64,000 nucleotides of DNA from Bacillota bacterium (GTDB lineage: Bacteria > Bacillota > Clostridia > Lachnospirales > Lachnospiraceae): positions 202,122-266,121 of the forward strand of contig JAEYOQ010000057.1 of the NCBI GenBank assembly GCA_023411555.1, given 5' to 3'. The stretch's first letter is position 1. The number at the start of each line of letters is the position of its first letter. A program made the position numbers and the translations under genes. Of the stretch, positions 15,590 through 24,556 are shown piece after piece. A model generated the notes under the pieces. It ran no database searches and had not been told where the DNA came from. It saw only the letters and a program-made list of their open reading frames with translations.

Positions 15590-16597
15590 ATGAAGTTAAT
15601 GATACCGGATGGGTATAAAGCAGATATCGATATTAAAGAGACAGAAATCGGTATCAAGTATTGTAAGGATTTTTTTGAAAGAGAGTTAGCAAAACAGTTA
15701 AATCTTACCCGTGTTTCTGCGCCCTTATTTGTTAAGCCGGAAACAGGACTCAATGATAACCTGAACGGTGTAGAAAGGCCTGTTAGTTTTGGGGTGAAGG
15801 AACAGGATGACGCTCAGGTAGAAATCGTACACTCATTAGCAAAATGGAAGAGACAGGCACTTAAGAGATACGGCTTTAGTAAAGATGAAGGTTTATATAC
15901 CGATATGAGCGCAATCCGAAGAGACGAAGAGACAGATAATATTCATTCCATTTATGTCGATCAATGGGATTGGGAAAAAATCATTGATAAAAGCGACAGA
16001 AACATTGATAAGCTTAAGGAAATCGTCTGCAAGGTATATGCTGCACTTAAAAATACAGAGAGCTATATGGCTACCAAGTATGACTATATTGAAGAGATTT
16101 TACCAGAGGAGATTACTTTCATTACTTCTCAGGAATTAGAAGACAGGTTTCCTAATCTGACTCCCAAGGAAAGGGAGCATGTGATTGCGAAGGAGAAGGG
16201 TGCCGTTTTCATTATGCAAATCGGTGGAGCCCTCAATTCTGGAGAACGTCATGATGGAAGAGCTCCCGATTATGATGATTGGAAGCTTAACGGAGATATA
16301 ATTGTATATTATCCGGTTCTTGATATTGCATTGGAGCTATCCTCCATGGGAATTCGCGTTGACGAGGATTCATTGGTGGAGCAGCTAAGGATAAGCGGAT
16401 GTATGGATCGTGCTGAGTTGCCTTTCCAGAAAGCCTTAATTAATAAAGAACTTCCTTATACGATTGGAGGAGGTATTGGTCAGTCGAGAATCTGCATGTT
16501 TTATTTACGAAAGGCCCATATCGGTGAGGTTCAATCTTCTATATGGCCACAGGATGTGATGGAGGAAGCGGAAAGAAGAGAGCTGCATCTATTATAA
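15590..16597 (+). CDS. asnA: Aspartate--ammonia ligase AsnA
   Basis: A 335-residue enzyme that makes asparagine from aspartate, ATP and free ammonia. It has the class II tRNA-synthetase-like fold. Diagnostic stretches are RVSAPLFVKPETGLNDNLNG near residue 44, VHSLAKWKRQALKRY, YTDMSAIRRDE, SGERHDGRAPDYDDW and the ATP-binding GGGIGQSR near the end. The length matches AsnA (about 330). The open frame extends up to 15491, but GGAGGAG lies 6-8 bases before the ATG at 15590, where the conserved N terminus begins. It has its own promoter at 15431-15459. It works in the cytoplasm and marks a species able to assimilate ammonia into asparagine directly. Confidence 0.97.
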   Translation: MKLMIPDGYKADIDIKETEIGIKYCKDFFERELAKQLNLTRVSAPLFVKPETGLNDNLNGVERPVSFGVKEQDDAQVEIVHSLAKWKRQALKRYGFSKDEGLYTDMSAIRRDEETDNIHSIYVDQWDWEKIIDKSDRNIDKLKEIVCKVYAALKNTESYMATKYDYIEEILPEEITFITSQELEDRFPNLTPKEREHVIAKEKGAVFIMQIGGALNSGERHDGRAPDYDDWKLNGDIIVYYPVLDIALELSSMGIRVDEDSLVEQLRISGCMDRAELPFQKALINKELPYTIGGGIGQSRICMFYLRKAHIGEVQSSIWPQDVMEEAERRELHLL

Positions 16598-16708
16598 GGT
16601 TCAGGCTATAGCGGGGACACTTCCTCATACCGGTAAAATAATTTATCTCAGGCCTTCATATGCATGTTTATGCTTTAAGTGCTTAGGGAAAAGGCGGTGA
16701 CTATCGAT

Positions 16709-17341
16709 ATGGTTAATTTATATCTCATTCGGCATGGACGACAAAACAGTACCTTATGTAACGTTGATGTGGAACTCTCGGAAGCCGGGAAGCAGCAAGC
16801 CATACTGCTACGGGAGAGACTGAAGAACTATAATATAGATGCATTATACTCAAGTAATCTAAAACGAGCAAAGCAGACAGCTGAGATCATTAATGAGGGG
16901 TTAGCGTTACCACATATCGTTCGAGAAGAACTACGTGAGATTTCCTTCGGATTGTTAACAGGTCAATCCGAATATTACATTAATGAGCATTTCGCAGAAT
17001 TTAGGGCAGAGCAGAAGAAGCTCATTGAGGATATTCCATATCCAGAGGGGGAAAACGGAACCTCCGTTTATGAACGAGCTATGCCGGTGATTCAGGAAAT
17101 TGTACAAAGCGGGAATAAGAATATTGCTGTGGTAACCCATGGTGGTACTATTCGAGTTCTGCTTGCGGCTCTTTTTGGCAAGAACCAGGCGAGGCGATTT
17201 CTGTTCGGCCTTTCCTTAGAGAATACAGGAATTACTCAGTTGATTTATAACCCAGACCAGGATCGTTTCTATTTGGAGCGCTTTAATGATTATGCTCACC
17301 TGGAGGGTCATGTACAGCTACACCGGAGGAATCGGAACTAG
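16709..17341 (+). CDS. Histidine phosphatase family protein
   Basis: A 210-residue histidine phosphatase. LYLIRHGRQN near residue 4 holds the catalytic His, SSNLKRAKQTAEII near 47 the phosphate-binding Arg, and VVTHGGTIRVLLAALFG near 140 the second catalytic His. The length and arrangement match small phosphoglycerate-mutase-like or CobC-like phosphatases; the substrate cannot be named. The frame is open from 16679, but the RHG domain begins at the ATG at 16709; an AAGGCGG lies upstream at a slightly long distance. The HAD hydrolase gene begins 13 bases after its stop, so both are likely one transcript. Confidence 0.85.
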   Translation: MVNLYLIRHGRQNSTLCNVDVELSEAGKQQAILLRERLKNYNIDALYSSNLKRAKQTAEIINEGLALPHIVREELREISFGLLTGQSEYYINEHFAEFRAEQKKLIEDIPYPEGENGTSVYERAMPVIQEIVQSGNKNIAVVTHGGTIRVLLAALFGKNQARRFLFGLSLENTGITQLIYNPDQDRFYLERFNDYAHLEGHVQLHRRNRN

Positions 17342-17354
17342 GGATGGAGGACAT

Positions 17355-17969
17355 ATGTACAGACATATTATTTGGGACTTTGACGGTACCTTGTTTGATA
17401 CTTATGAGGTAATGGGGAGAGCGCTACAGCTGTCATTTCATAAGATTGGTGTAAATGAGCCCTTGGAGAATATAATACAACTAATGAAGGTGTCCATCTC
17501 TAAGGCATTGAAGCATTATATTGATCAATACCATATTGATGAAGACTTCATAAAGAATTATGAAACCTTACGTAGGGAAATGGAGCTAGAGACGTGTAAG
17601 CCATATCCGGGAGTCCTAGATTTGCTGAAGTATATTAAGGAAACCGGAAGGAATAATTATCTCTTTACTCATCGTGGAAGCTCCTCTATCGATTTCTTGC
17701 AGAAGCATAAGATTTATGATCATTTTACAGAATGTATTACCTCACAGAATTCTTTTGAACGAAAGCCCAGCCCTGCTGGTATCCTGTATCTTATTAATAA
17801 GTATCAGATAGACCTGCAGGAGGCGATTATGATTGGTGACCGGGACCTGGATATCTTATCCGGAAAGAATGCCGGTATTCGGGCTTGCTTCTTTGATGAT
17901 ACCGGTGCTGAGTGTAGGGTAGCAGATTATAACATAAAGCATATTAACCAACTATACGAGATCATATAA
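17355..17969 (+). CDS. HAD superfamily hydrolase (phosphoglycolate phosphatase-like)
   Basis: A 204-residue HAD-IA phosphatase. Motif I is IIWDFDGTLFDTYE (nucleophile Asp near residue 7), motif II is YLFTHRGSSS with the sequence THRGSS where most relatives have a T/S-N-G form, motif III uses the Lys in ERKPSP, and motif IV is MIGDRDLDILSGKNAG. The cap domain fits the PGP/beta-phosphoglucomutase group. Substrate is unknown. GGAGG lies 4 bases before the ATG at 17355; the longer frame from 17286 only overlaps the previous gene. It is the second gene of a small phosphatase operon, and a GNAT gene follows about 50 bases downstream. Confidence 0.85.
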   Translation: MYRHIIWDFDGTLFDTYEVMGRALQLSFHKIGVNEPLENIIQLMKVSISKALKHYIDQYHIDEDFIKNYETLRREMELETCKPYPGVLDLLKYIKETGRNNYLFTHRGSSSIDFLQKHKIYDHFTECITSQNSFERKPSPAGILYLINKYQIDLQEAIMIGDRDLDILSGKNAGIRACFFDDTGAECRVADYNIKHINQLYEII

Positions 17970-18019
17970 TAAGGCTAAGCTGTTGAAGAGATGATTAAGT
18001 GAAATCATGGGAGGAGTCT

Positions 18020-18475
18020 ATGTTAAAATGTGAGTATACGGATGGAAGTAATAGTGATTTTGTCGAGCTTTGTCGGCTGTTGGACGATAACCTGGACCAG
18101 TTGGTTGGCGGGGCTGAGCAAAGGAAAAACTATGTACAGTATAATACACTAGAGAATATCCATGATGTAGTTTTGTTCTATGATGAGGATAAGCCCTGTG
18201 CATGTGCCAGCTTTAAGCATTATGAAGAGGGTACTGCTGAAATGAAGCGTGTTTTTATTCGGCAAGAGTATCGTGGTAAGGGAGTTTCTAAGGAATTGAT
18301 TCAAGCAATCGAAGCACTTGCGAGAGAGAAGGGCTATCGGAAGATGATCTTAGAGACCGGAAAACCGTTGATTGCAGCCACCAAGCTATATCTGAGAATG
18401 GGGTATCAAATCATTGATAATTATGGTCAATATAAGAACATGCCTTTATCCATATGCATGAGTAAGGAACTGTAA
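18020..18475 (+). CDS. GNAT family N-acetyltransferase
   Basis: A 151-residue acetyltransferase. The acetyl-CoA loop is seen as FIRQEYRGKGVSKELIQAIE (motif A, R/Q-x-x-G-x-G/A near residue 90) and the C-terminal part has LYLRMGYQIIDNYGQYKNMP. Acidic residues before the loop (TAEMKRVFI) are normal for the fold. The acceptor substrate cannot be told. The ATG at 18020 has GGGAGGAG just upstream, whereas the longer frame starts with an unsupported GTG at 17999. Probably cotranscribed with the HAD gene; a terminator follows at 18526-18581. Confidence 0.82.
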   Translation: MLKCEYTDGSNSDFVELCRLLDDNLDQLVGGAEQRKNYVQYNTLENIHDVVLFYDEDKPCACASFKHYEEGTAEMKRVFIRQEYRGKGVSKELIQAIEALAREKGYRKMILETGKPLIAATKLYLRMGYQIIDNYGQYKNMPLSICMSKEL

Positions 18476-18525
18476 GTAATGAATGAAATAGTATCAGGCT
18501 GTAATAGGCCAGGTACAATATATAA

Positions 18526-18581
18526 GGGCAGCGACTTCGTACTTTATGATATCCATAATGAAACGAAGAGCTGCCATTTTT
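18526..18581 (+). terminator. Terminator after the GNAT gene
   Basis: GGCAGCGACTTCGT pairs with ACGAAGAGCTGCC around a loop of about 20 bases, followed by ATTTTTA. It lies between convergent genes, 50 bases past the GNAT stop. Confidence 0.8.
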
Positions 18582-18614
18582 AGTGAGTTTACACATTATT
18601 CCCATAGGAAGTGT

Positions 18615-19463
18615 TTAAAATGGTGCCGAATCTGGATGATGGCCTGTGAGACCATAAACCTCCAAAGCTCTTAATGCATCGATATCATCAGAAGAAAGCT
18701 CAAAATCAAAGATATCAGCATTTTCCAGCATACGATCTCTAGAGTTGGTCTTGGGGAGGGGAAGATGACCATGCTGAATGCTCCAGCGAAGCAGAACCTG
18801 AGCTGTTGTTTTGTTGTATTTTGAAGCAATAGAAATCAAGACCGGATGATCCATCTGACCTTTGATCAGAGGACTCCAGGCTTCTACTATCATCCGCTTC
18901 TCCTTGCAATAATTCACTGTTTCACGTTGGGTGTACTGAGGATGTATCTCCAGTTGATCTACCATAGGTGCAATCTTGGCAGTTTCCAGTAGGGCGTCGA
19001 TATGATGCTCTAAAAAATTACTTACTCCGATGGCCTTTATTTTACCTTCGCTGTATAGCTCCTCAAAGGCTGTCCATGTTCCCTCGTTAACTTCCTTCCA
19101 ACAGTCTCTGTAGGCCAATGGAATAGGCCAGTGTATCAGGTACAGATCTAGATAATCCAACCCAAGGTTATCCATGGTTATCTCAAAGGCCTTCAAGGTC
19201 TTTTCATAACCATGATCCGGATTATCTAATTTACTTGTGACGAATAATTCACTTCGCTTTAGACCGGATTCTCTTACTGCTCTGCCGACTGACTTTTCAT
19301 TTTGATATGCAAAGGCTGTATCAATGTGGCGATAGCCACATTCAATTGCAGTTTTCACGATGTCCGTTGTGATATCCTCCTTTGGAAGCATCCAGGTTCC
19401 AAAGCCGACGCAGGGGATTTTTACTCCGTTTGAGAGAACATAACAGTCTTGTATGCTATACAT
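18615..19463 (-). CDS. Aldo/keto reductase
   Basis: A 282-residue NADPH-dependent aldo/keto reductase of the 2,5-diketo-gluconate reductase-like group. The tetrad residues are seen in GYRHIDTAFAYQNEKSVG (Asp and Tyr near 46-51), LFVTSKLDN (Lys near 75) and YLIHWPIP (His near 108). Signature IKAIGVSNFLEHHID and the cofactor region LPLPKTNSRDRMLENADIF are present. The ORF runs up to 19493, but AAGGAG lies 8 bases before the ATG at 19463, which also begins the domain. It is monocistronic on the minus strand and probably reduces small sugar or aldehyde carbonyls; the exact substrate is not visible. Confidence 0.9.
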   Translation of the reverse strand: MYSIQDCYVLSNGVKIPCVGFGTWMLPKEDITTDIVKTAIECGYRHIDTAFAYQNEKSVGRAVRESGLKRSELFVTSKLDNPDHGYEKTLKAFEITMDNLGLDYLDLYLIHWPIPLAYRDCWKEVNEGTWTAFEELYSEGKIKAIGVSNFLEHHIDALLETAKIAPMVDQLEIHPQYTQRETVNYCKEKRMIVEAWSPLIKGQMDHPVLISIASKYNKTTAQVLLRWSIQHGHLPLPKTNSRDRMLENADIFDFELSSDDIDALRALEVYGLTGHHPDSAPF

Positions 19464-19652
19464 ATAGAAAACTCCTTCCATCATATCAAACATATATTTA
19501 TTCTGTGTAATAATCTTCTTTAAAATTCATTTATTAAAAGAATATCCAAATAATAATAATAGGAAAGCCATCAGAATATAGAAGCATTTTCGCTGCATCA
19601 TTCCAGGAACACTTGCTGCCAGAAAGCCCTTGTTTAGCACAATAATCTATAT

Positions 19653-19821
19653 TATAATGAAAGCGTAGTGAGCATACTACAAGCAAGATGCGCAGCAAGC
19701 TTGTTTGTAAGTATGCGATCGGAGCTGGAGATCATGAACACGCTTTATGTTCATGATATAATGAAAGCGTAGTGAGCATACTACAAGCAAGGTTGCGCAG
19801 CAAGCTTGTTTGTAAGTATGC
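19653..19821. repeat. Two 64-65 bp direct repeats with hairpin potential
   Basis: Units at 19653-19716 and 19757-19821 are almost identical (TATAATGAAAGCGTAGTGAG start, AAGTATGC end, one inserted base and one change). Inside each, GCATACTACAAGCAAG can pair with CTTGTTTGTAAGTATGC. Between them a separate 10-bp hairpin (ATCATGAACA with its complement) lies at about 19731-19757. A related single unit occurs within the 29176-29475 element (near 29335-29378), so this is a dispersed family. The region has no gene from 19464 to 19871. Confidence 0.75.
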
Positions 19822-19871
19822 CAAATTAATGCAAGCAAAAGATCAGAAGTAATTACGTGGAGGATAAGCCC

Positions 19872-20531
19872 TTGAATAAGAAAAAAGCAGTCATCTTTGA
19901 TGTCGATGGAACTTTGGTTGATCGTAAGGATGCATTTTTACGATTTTGTAGCTACCTTATAGACCGATATAGTAAGGATAATCCTTATGATTGTACAAGA
20001 GAAGCCTTGATCGAATATATGATTGAGATTGATGAGAATGGATACAGTGGATTGGAGAAATTTTATGTCAGACTGAATAAGCTTTGGAGGCTGCCTATTA
20101 CGGTTGAGGAATTTATAACGGAGCGGAATGAAGTGTTCGGTAAGCTGACAACCGCATATCCGGAGCTATATGAGGTTTTGGAGACACTAAGGGGAAGATA
20201 TAAACTGGGGATTATTACAAACGGATTTTCCTCTGTACAGAGAGAAAAGATCAATACGGTAAAGATTGCAGAGTATTTTGATGATATTATTGTATCAGGA
20301 GAACATGATTTTGCAAAACCGGATTCCCGGATATTCGCTTTGTCCTGTGAACGGCTTGGTGTAACACCGGAGGAAGCAGTCTATGTAGGTGATTATTATA
20401 AGAATGACATTGCAGGAGCAATCGGTGCAGGGATAATGCCCATCTGGATTAGTGAGGACCCAGAGGAACATAAAGACTATGAGGGAATCCGAGTAAGCAG
20501 ATTGAGGGATATCCTCACCTATTTAGAATAG
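19872..20531 (+). CDS. HAD superfamily hydrolase (YjjG-like)
   Basis: A 219-residue HAD-IA hydrolase. Motif I KKAVIFDVDGTLVDRKD gives nucleophile and acid Asp near residues 9-11, motif II is LGIITNGFSSVQ, the Lys of motif III sits in FAKPDSRIF, and motif IV is VYVGDYYKNDIAGAIGAG. The pattern TNGFSSVQREKI and HDFAKPDSRIF resembles the 5'-nucleotidase YjjG/YfnB group (inference). The start is a TTG at 19872: GGAGG at 19859-19863 lies 8 bases upstream, while the GTG at 19857 overlaps that site. Repeats fill the space upstream and a terminator lies downstream. No operon partner. Confidence 0.85.
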   Translation: MNKKKAVIFDVDGTLVDRKDAFLRFCSYLIDRYSKDNPYDCTREALIEYMIEIDENGYSGLEKFYVRLNKLWRLPITVEEFITERNEVFGKLTTAYPELYEVLETLRGRYKLGIITNGFSSVQREKINTVKIAEYFDDIIVSGEHDFAKPDSRIFALSCERLGVTPEEAVYVGDYYKNDIAGAIGAGIMPIWISEDPEEHKDYEGIRVSRLRDILTYLE

Positions 20532-20602
20532 CAGATGAATGGAACTTCGTTTCCCTCGTATTCATATGGATAAGGGCTAACGAAGCATATTTTATTATTT
20601 AT

Positions 20603-20640
20603 AAAGCAAGGACAGCAGCATTTATCCTTGCTTTATTTCG
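20603..20640 (+). terminator. Terminator after the HAD gene
   Basis: AAAGCAAGGA pairs with TCCTTGCTTT over a 12-base loop, followed by ATTTCGTT. Confidence 0.75.
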
Positions 20641-20663
20641 TTGGATTTTACGTCCCATGAAAT

Positions 20664-20680
20664 AAAAAGCCCACTGGGCT
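20664..20680 (-). terminator. Short terminator of the YesM/YesN pair
   Basis: On the minus strand AGCCC-AGT-GGGCT is followed by TTTTAT. The stem is only 5 bp, so this is a weak call, but the position just past the regulator stop fits. Confidence 0.45.
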
Positions 20681-20693
20681 CCCATTCTAGAGC

Positions 20694-22298
20694 CTACGCT
20701 TCAATCTGAGACATAAAATCACGTGGTGAAATACCGGTTACTTTTTTGAAGACACGACTAAAATAAAAAGCACTTTCGAAACCAAGAACATCGGAAATCT
20801 CGTATATCTTAAGTCTGTGCTCTGTCATTAACTTCTTAGCGGCATCTATCTTACAATGATTTATATAATCCGTAAAACCGACCTCATTATATTTAGAAAA
20901 AAGAATACTTAGATAATTGGGGCTGATATTAAAGGCATCCGCAACCTTATTCAAGGTCAGCTTTTCCTCTACATGATCGTTAATATATTTCTTTACATTA
21001 ATTACAATATGGTTCTTATAATCCTTATTATGCCGGGTGAAGCTATCGCAAAGACCGTCGCGTAGCTGTGTCAGCCACTGGGTAATTTGGACGACACTGG
21101 TCAGTTCGTAAAGAGACCGATAGCCGTTATTCCTATTCTCAAATATCTCGGATACAATCTTTTCTCCATTGTTAAGCAGGGAAAGGGATAGGTAGAGTAT
21201 GTTCCCCGCAGCATCCAGAGCCTGTACATAATGAGTTGTGTGGTTCTTAAATAGATGTATAACAGAAGTAAATATATCGTAAAGAGCCTTTTCATCAAAT
21301 TCAGTATAGGCTTTCCGGATATCTTCTTTAAACAAGGAGATGTTAAATACATTTTTATGCTGCTTAAGGTAGGAGATATCATCAGCAAACAGGATAGGCT
21401 TTTCCTGATTGACCTGGGTGAATATCTGTTTCGCATCCTGAAAGGAGGCGGCTATCTGAAGTGGTGATTTAACCACCATTCCTATGCTTGCGTATACAAT
21501 AACGCTATAATAATTAAAAAGCATGGTAGAAACCTGGTCCACCGCATTCTTGATCAGTGCTTTATAATCCGGTGATATCTTTTTATCAAGAAAAAAGATG
21601 ATTACAAAGTGTTTCATATCCAAAGATAGGACATGACAAGGGATGTATTTGGCGGCCAACTCGCTAGCAATCTGCAGACTGCTGGTATAAAGGCTGAGAC
21701 GCTTATCCGCAGACATTTCATTGGATTTTTCGCTGTTGAATTCTACATAGCATGCAGTAAAGGCTTCATAGTCGAAGCTGATATTAAGATGATTCGATTG
21801 GATATTAAAATGCTGTTCGGATTCAAAGAGGTTGAAGATTAGTCTGGTATAAAATTGTTCTCTAAGTATGTAGATACTGTTAAGTGAAGTAGTGGTCGGA
21901 TTATTAGCATGGTTAAGCTCTGATACTTTTGCGATGGCACGCTTTATTACTTCTTCAAGTATCTTCGGTGTTAGCTCCAGCTTTATCAGATAGTCGACCA
22001 CCTGATAGACTATCGCTTCCTTCACGAACTGAAACTCCTCATAGCTCGTCAGAATAATAAAGACAGGTAGAGTTCTTCCTTCCTCATAACACTTTTTGGT
22101 TAGCTCAAGCCCACTCATAACAGGCATCTTAATGTCTGCTATGACGATATCTGGGGAATATTCATTGATCATTTCGTAGGCGATTGCTCCGTTTGCAGCA
22201 GTTCCGACTATGTTGATATTGTAGCTTCCCCAATTTAACATAGACTTGATTCCTGCCTGAACCAAAGGTTCATCATCGACTATTAATAAATTAATCAT
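20694..22298 (-). CDS. YesN-type response regulator with AraC DNA-binding domain
   Basis: A 534-residue regulator. Receiver domain: D8/D9 acidic pair, phospho-acceptor D55 in VIADIKMPVMSG, and a K in VVDYLIKLELTP near 104 where the usual sequence is LTKP. A middle region of about 300 residues follows, then a C-terminal AraC/XylS double helix-turn-helix (about 430-534: LNKVADAFNISPNYLSILFS and FESAFYFSRVFKKVTGIS). The ATG has GGAGG 6 bases upstream. It lies downstream of its kinase with an 82-base gap and is divergent from the sugar importer at 24557, its likely target. A weak terminator follows. Confidence 0.92.
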   Translation of the reverse strand: MINLLIVDDEPLVQAGIKSMLNWGSYNINIVGTAANGAIAYEMINEYSPDIVIADIKMPVMSGLELTKKCYEEGRTLPVFIILTSYEEFQFVKEAIVYQVVDYLIKLELTPKILEEVIKRAIAKVSELNHANNPTTTSLNSIYILREQFYTRLIFNLFESEQHFNIQSNHLNISFDYEAFTACYVEFNSEKSNEMSADKRLSLYTSSLQIASELAAKYIPCHVLSLDMKHFVIIFFLDKKISPDYKALIKNAVDQVSTMLFNYYSVIVYASIGMVVKSPLQIAASFQDAKQIFTQVNQEKPILFADDISYLKQHKNVFNISLFKEDIRKAYTEFDEKALYDIFTSVIHLFKNHTTHYVQALDAAGNILYLSLSLLNNGEKIVSEIFENRNNGYRSLYELTSVVQITQWLTQLRDGLCDSFTRHNKDYKNHIVINVKKYINDHVEEKLTLNKVADAFNISPNYLSILFSKYNEVGFTDYINHCKIDAAKKLMTEHRLKIYEISDVLGFESAFYFSRVFKKVTGISPRDFMSQIEA

Positions 22299-22380
22299 AC
22301 TTACCCTCCATTATGCCGCAAACCCGCGAGTTTAGGCGGTAGCACAAATTCAATCTTATTTAAGTCTACTTCGGTCATTC

Positions 22381-24234
22381 TCACGATACTTCCGGATTAT
22401 GTGTTTCTCCTTGTGTATAATTGATTTGAAATGGTAGGAGAATGGACACCCTTGTGAATTCACCGGGTTTACTTGCTATGGACAGACCATATTTGCTTCC
22501 AAATTGGTATTGAAGCCGTTTGTGAACATTGCTGATTCCGATTTCCTTGAAAAAGGAGGATTCCGTCGGTCCCTCACTATGAAGCAAGTTTGCTGCAACG
22601 CTAGGATCCATACCTACCCCGTCATCCGTAACATCAATGTGTATATCCCTGTTTTCATCCTTATAAAGGTGAATGTCAATGGTCCCGGCATTGCCTTTTG
22701 GTCCAATCCCATGAAAGATAGCATTTTCCACAATTGGTTGTAACGTAAAATTAAGTATGTAGCAGGAGGTTAATGCTTCCTCCTCTATATTATAACGAAG
22801 GGTAATCGTCCCGCCATAGCGGTATTGCTGTATGGTGAAGTAATCATTCAGTAAGGAGATTTCATGCTTTATCTCTACCAGATTGGTCGTTCCGTTGGAG
22901 ATATCCTTTAATAATCTGGATAAGGATGTTGTCATTTCTGCAATCCCGGGAGCGTTTTGAATGGTTGCCATCCACTTAATCGAATTCAATGTATTATATA
23001 GGAAATGCGGGTTTATCTGGCTTTGTAGCATTTTATATTCATAATCCTTCTTCTGCCTTTCGTCTTCAATTCGCTGATTCATTAATATTCGAACATTCTC
23101 TGATAAATCGTTAATATTCTTACCGATATCACCAAGCTCGTGTTCCCATTCTGTGGAGGGATCCCGTTCGAAATCGCCGTTCTCGATCTGTTTCATACGT
23201 TCCTTTAGTTTTTTCACCGGAACGTTAACGGTCTTTGATAAGAACCAGGATAAAAGAATACTGATAAAACTCGAGGCAGCTAGGATATACAGGGCAATCA
23301 GAAAAAAAGCCCTGAATATATTCTTGGATAATGCGGTTTCATCCAGGCATTCTGTCACATACCAGCCATCTGTATCAAGAGGGCGGGATATCAGGATGAA
23401 AACCTTTTCCCCTTCTGTATCCGGATTACGGACCTTTTGAATTATTGTATTGTTACTTAATGCAATGTCGGAGAGATCCTCTATGACCTCAAAAGTACCT
23501 GAGTAGGGGACTAAGGCTTCTTCTATGTACTGATACTGATAATCGCCAATTCGGAAGAATAGATAGCTGTCTGTCTCAGAGAGATAATTATGGATGGGAG
23601 CGGTAATAACACTCAGTGACATTTCTGTAAATATGTAACCGATTTCACCGGCTTTGTAGGGATGACCAATGGAGTGTACAAAGGGAATCATGGGAACTTC
23701 TTTTGTAGTGAAGAATGGATCTCGCAGGATTCCGGTTGTAACCTCACCGGGGCTATCTTGGAGTGTTTTAAAAAAGGGAAGTGATAGGATGGCGTCAGCG
23801 GATACGGCTATGGTGGAATAGGGAGATTCAACAACCTGTATGATGTCACTTCTATTTTTACCGATAATGACGAGACGGATTAACTGAGATCGGAGAGAAG
23901 CATTTGACGAGTAGATTTCTCTTATGAAATCATTGGCTTCTCGCTTGATGCTGTTATTATCTGTCTCTCCTTCTAATACAAAATTCTTAATCTTACTACT
24001 GATCAGGCAGGATCGTATAAAACCCTTCATAACATTTATGTTAGAGTCAATAGAGGAGCAGAGGAAGGAAAGCTTGGTCTCTGATGTCTGGATCATATTT
24101 TGTCTGAGGTTCGTAGATACAACAATATAACTGATTGAGGCTATAATGGCACTTATGATAACAATTACTGAAATGGTACTTAATAGGATACGGGCCCGTA
24201 TAGTACGTAAGAATCGGATTCGTGTTTTTTTCAT
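22381..24234 (-). CDS. YesM-type sensor histidine kinase
   Basis: A 617-residue membrane kinase: first span near residues 12-37, an outside region of about 250 residues that looks like a dCache-type sensor, a second span near 282-305, HAMP, then His_kinase with QINPHFLYNTLNSIKWMA (phospho-acceptor His). HATPase boxes are QPIVENAIFHGIGP, VTDDGVGMDP and IGISNVHKRLQYQFG. The frame is open to 24306; the ATG at 24246 is one base from GGGAAGG and the ATG at 24234 thirteen bases from it. The latter is used, with doubt. It should sense an outside signal, plausibly an oligosaccharide or its transporter state, and control the adjacent importer through the AraC-type regulator. Confidence 0.9.
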   Translation of the reverse strand: MKKTRIRFLRTIRARILLSTISVIVIISAIIASISYIVVSTNLRQNMIQTSETKLSFLCSSIDSNINVMKGFIRSCLISSKIKNFVLEGETDNNSIKREANDFIREIYSSNASLRSQLIRLVIIGKNRSDIIQVVESPYSTIAVSADAILSLPFFKTLQDSPGEVTTGILRDPFFTTKEVPMIPFVHSIGHPYKAGEIGYIFTEMSLSVITAPIHNYLSETDSYLFFRIGDYQYQYIEEALVPYSGTFEVIEDLSDIALSNNTIIQKVRNPDTEGEKVFILISRPLDTDGWYVTECLDETALSKNIFRAFFLIALYILAASSFISILLSWFLSKTVNVPVKKLKERMKQIENGDFERDPSTEWEHELGDIGKNINDLSENVRILMNQRIEDERQKKDYEYKMLQSQINPHFLYNTLNSIKWMATIQNAPGIAEMTTSLSRLLKDISNGTTNLVEIKHEISLLNDYFTIQQYRYGGTITLRYNIEEEALTSCYILNFTLQPIVENAIFHGIGPKGNAGTIDIHLYKDENRDIHIDVTDDGVGMDPSVAANLLHSEGPTESSFFKEIGISNVHKRLQYQFGSKYGLSIASKPGEFTRVSILLPFQINYTQGETHNPEVS

Positions 24235-24556
24235 ATTAATTATCATGCCTTCCCAAGGATAATTATGTATTGTGTGACATTTCCAGTTATGAGAGTATTT
24301 TAGCACATGGAGAGCTACTTTGAAAGGTAAAAAGCATAATGAGACGCACTAGCAGGTAAAGTAAAAGAAATAATGCATCTTTATCAAAAAAAATATATCT
24401 TTTGCTCAGTCTAAAATAATTTACGTAAATATTTTGAATGAAATATTTAAATAAGCCATGTAAAAATGGCAGAAAAGACTTTATACTAGAGACACAGTGA
24501 TCCTTGTGGATTACGCAAGAACTATTTTAATCAAATGTAAAAGGGAGGATTATTTT

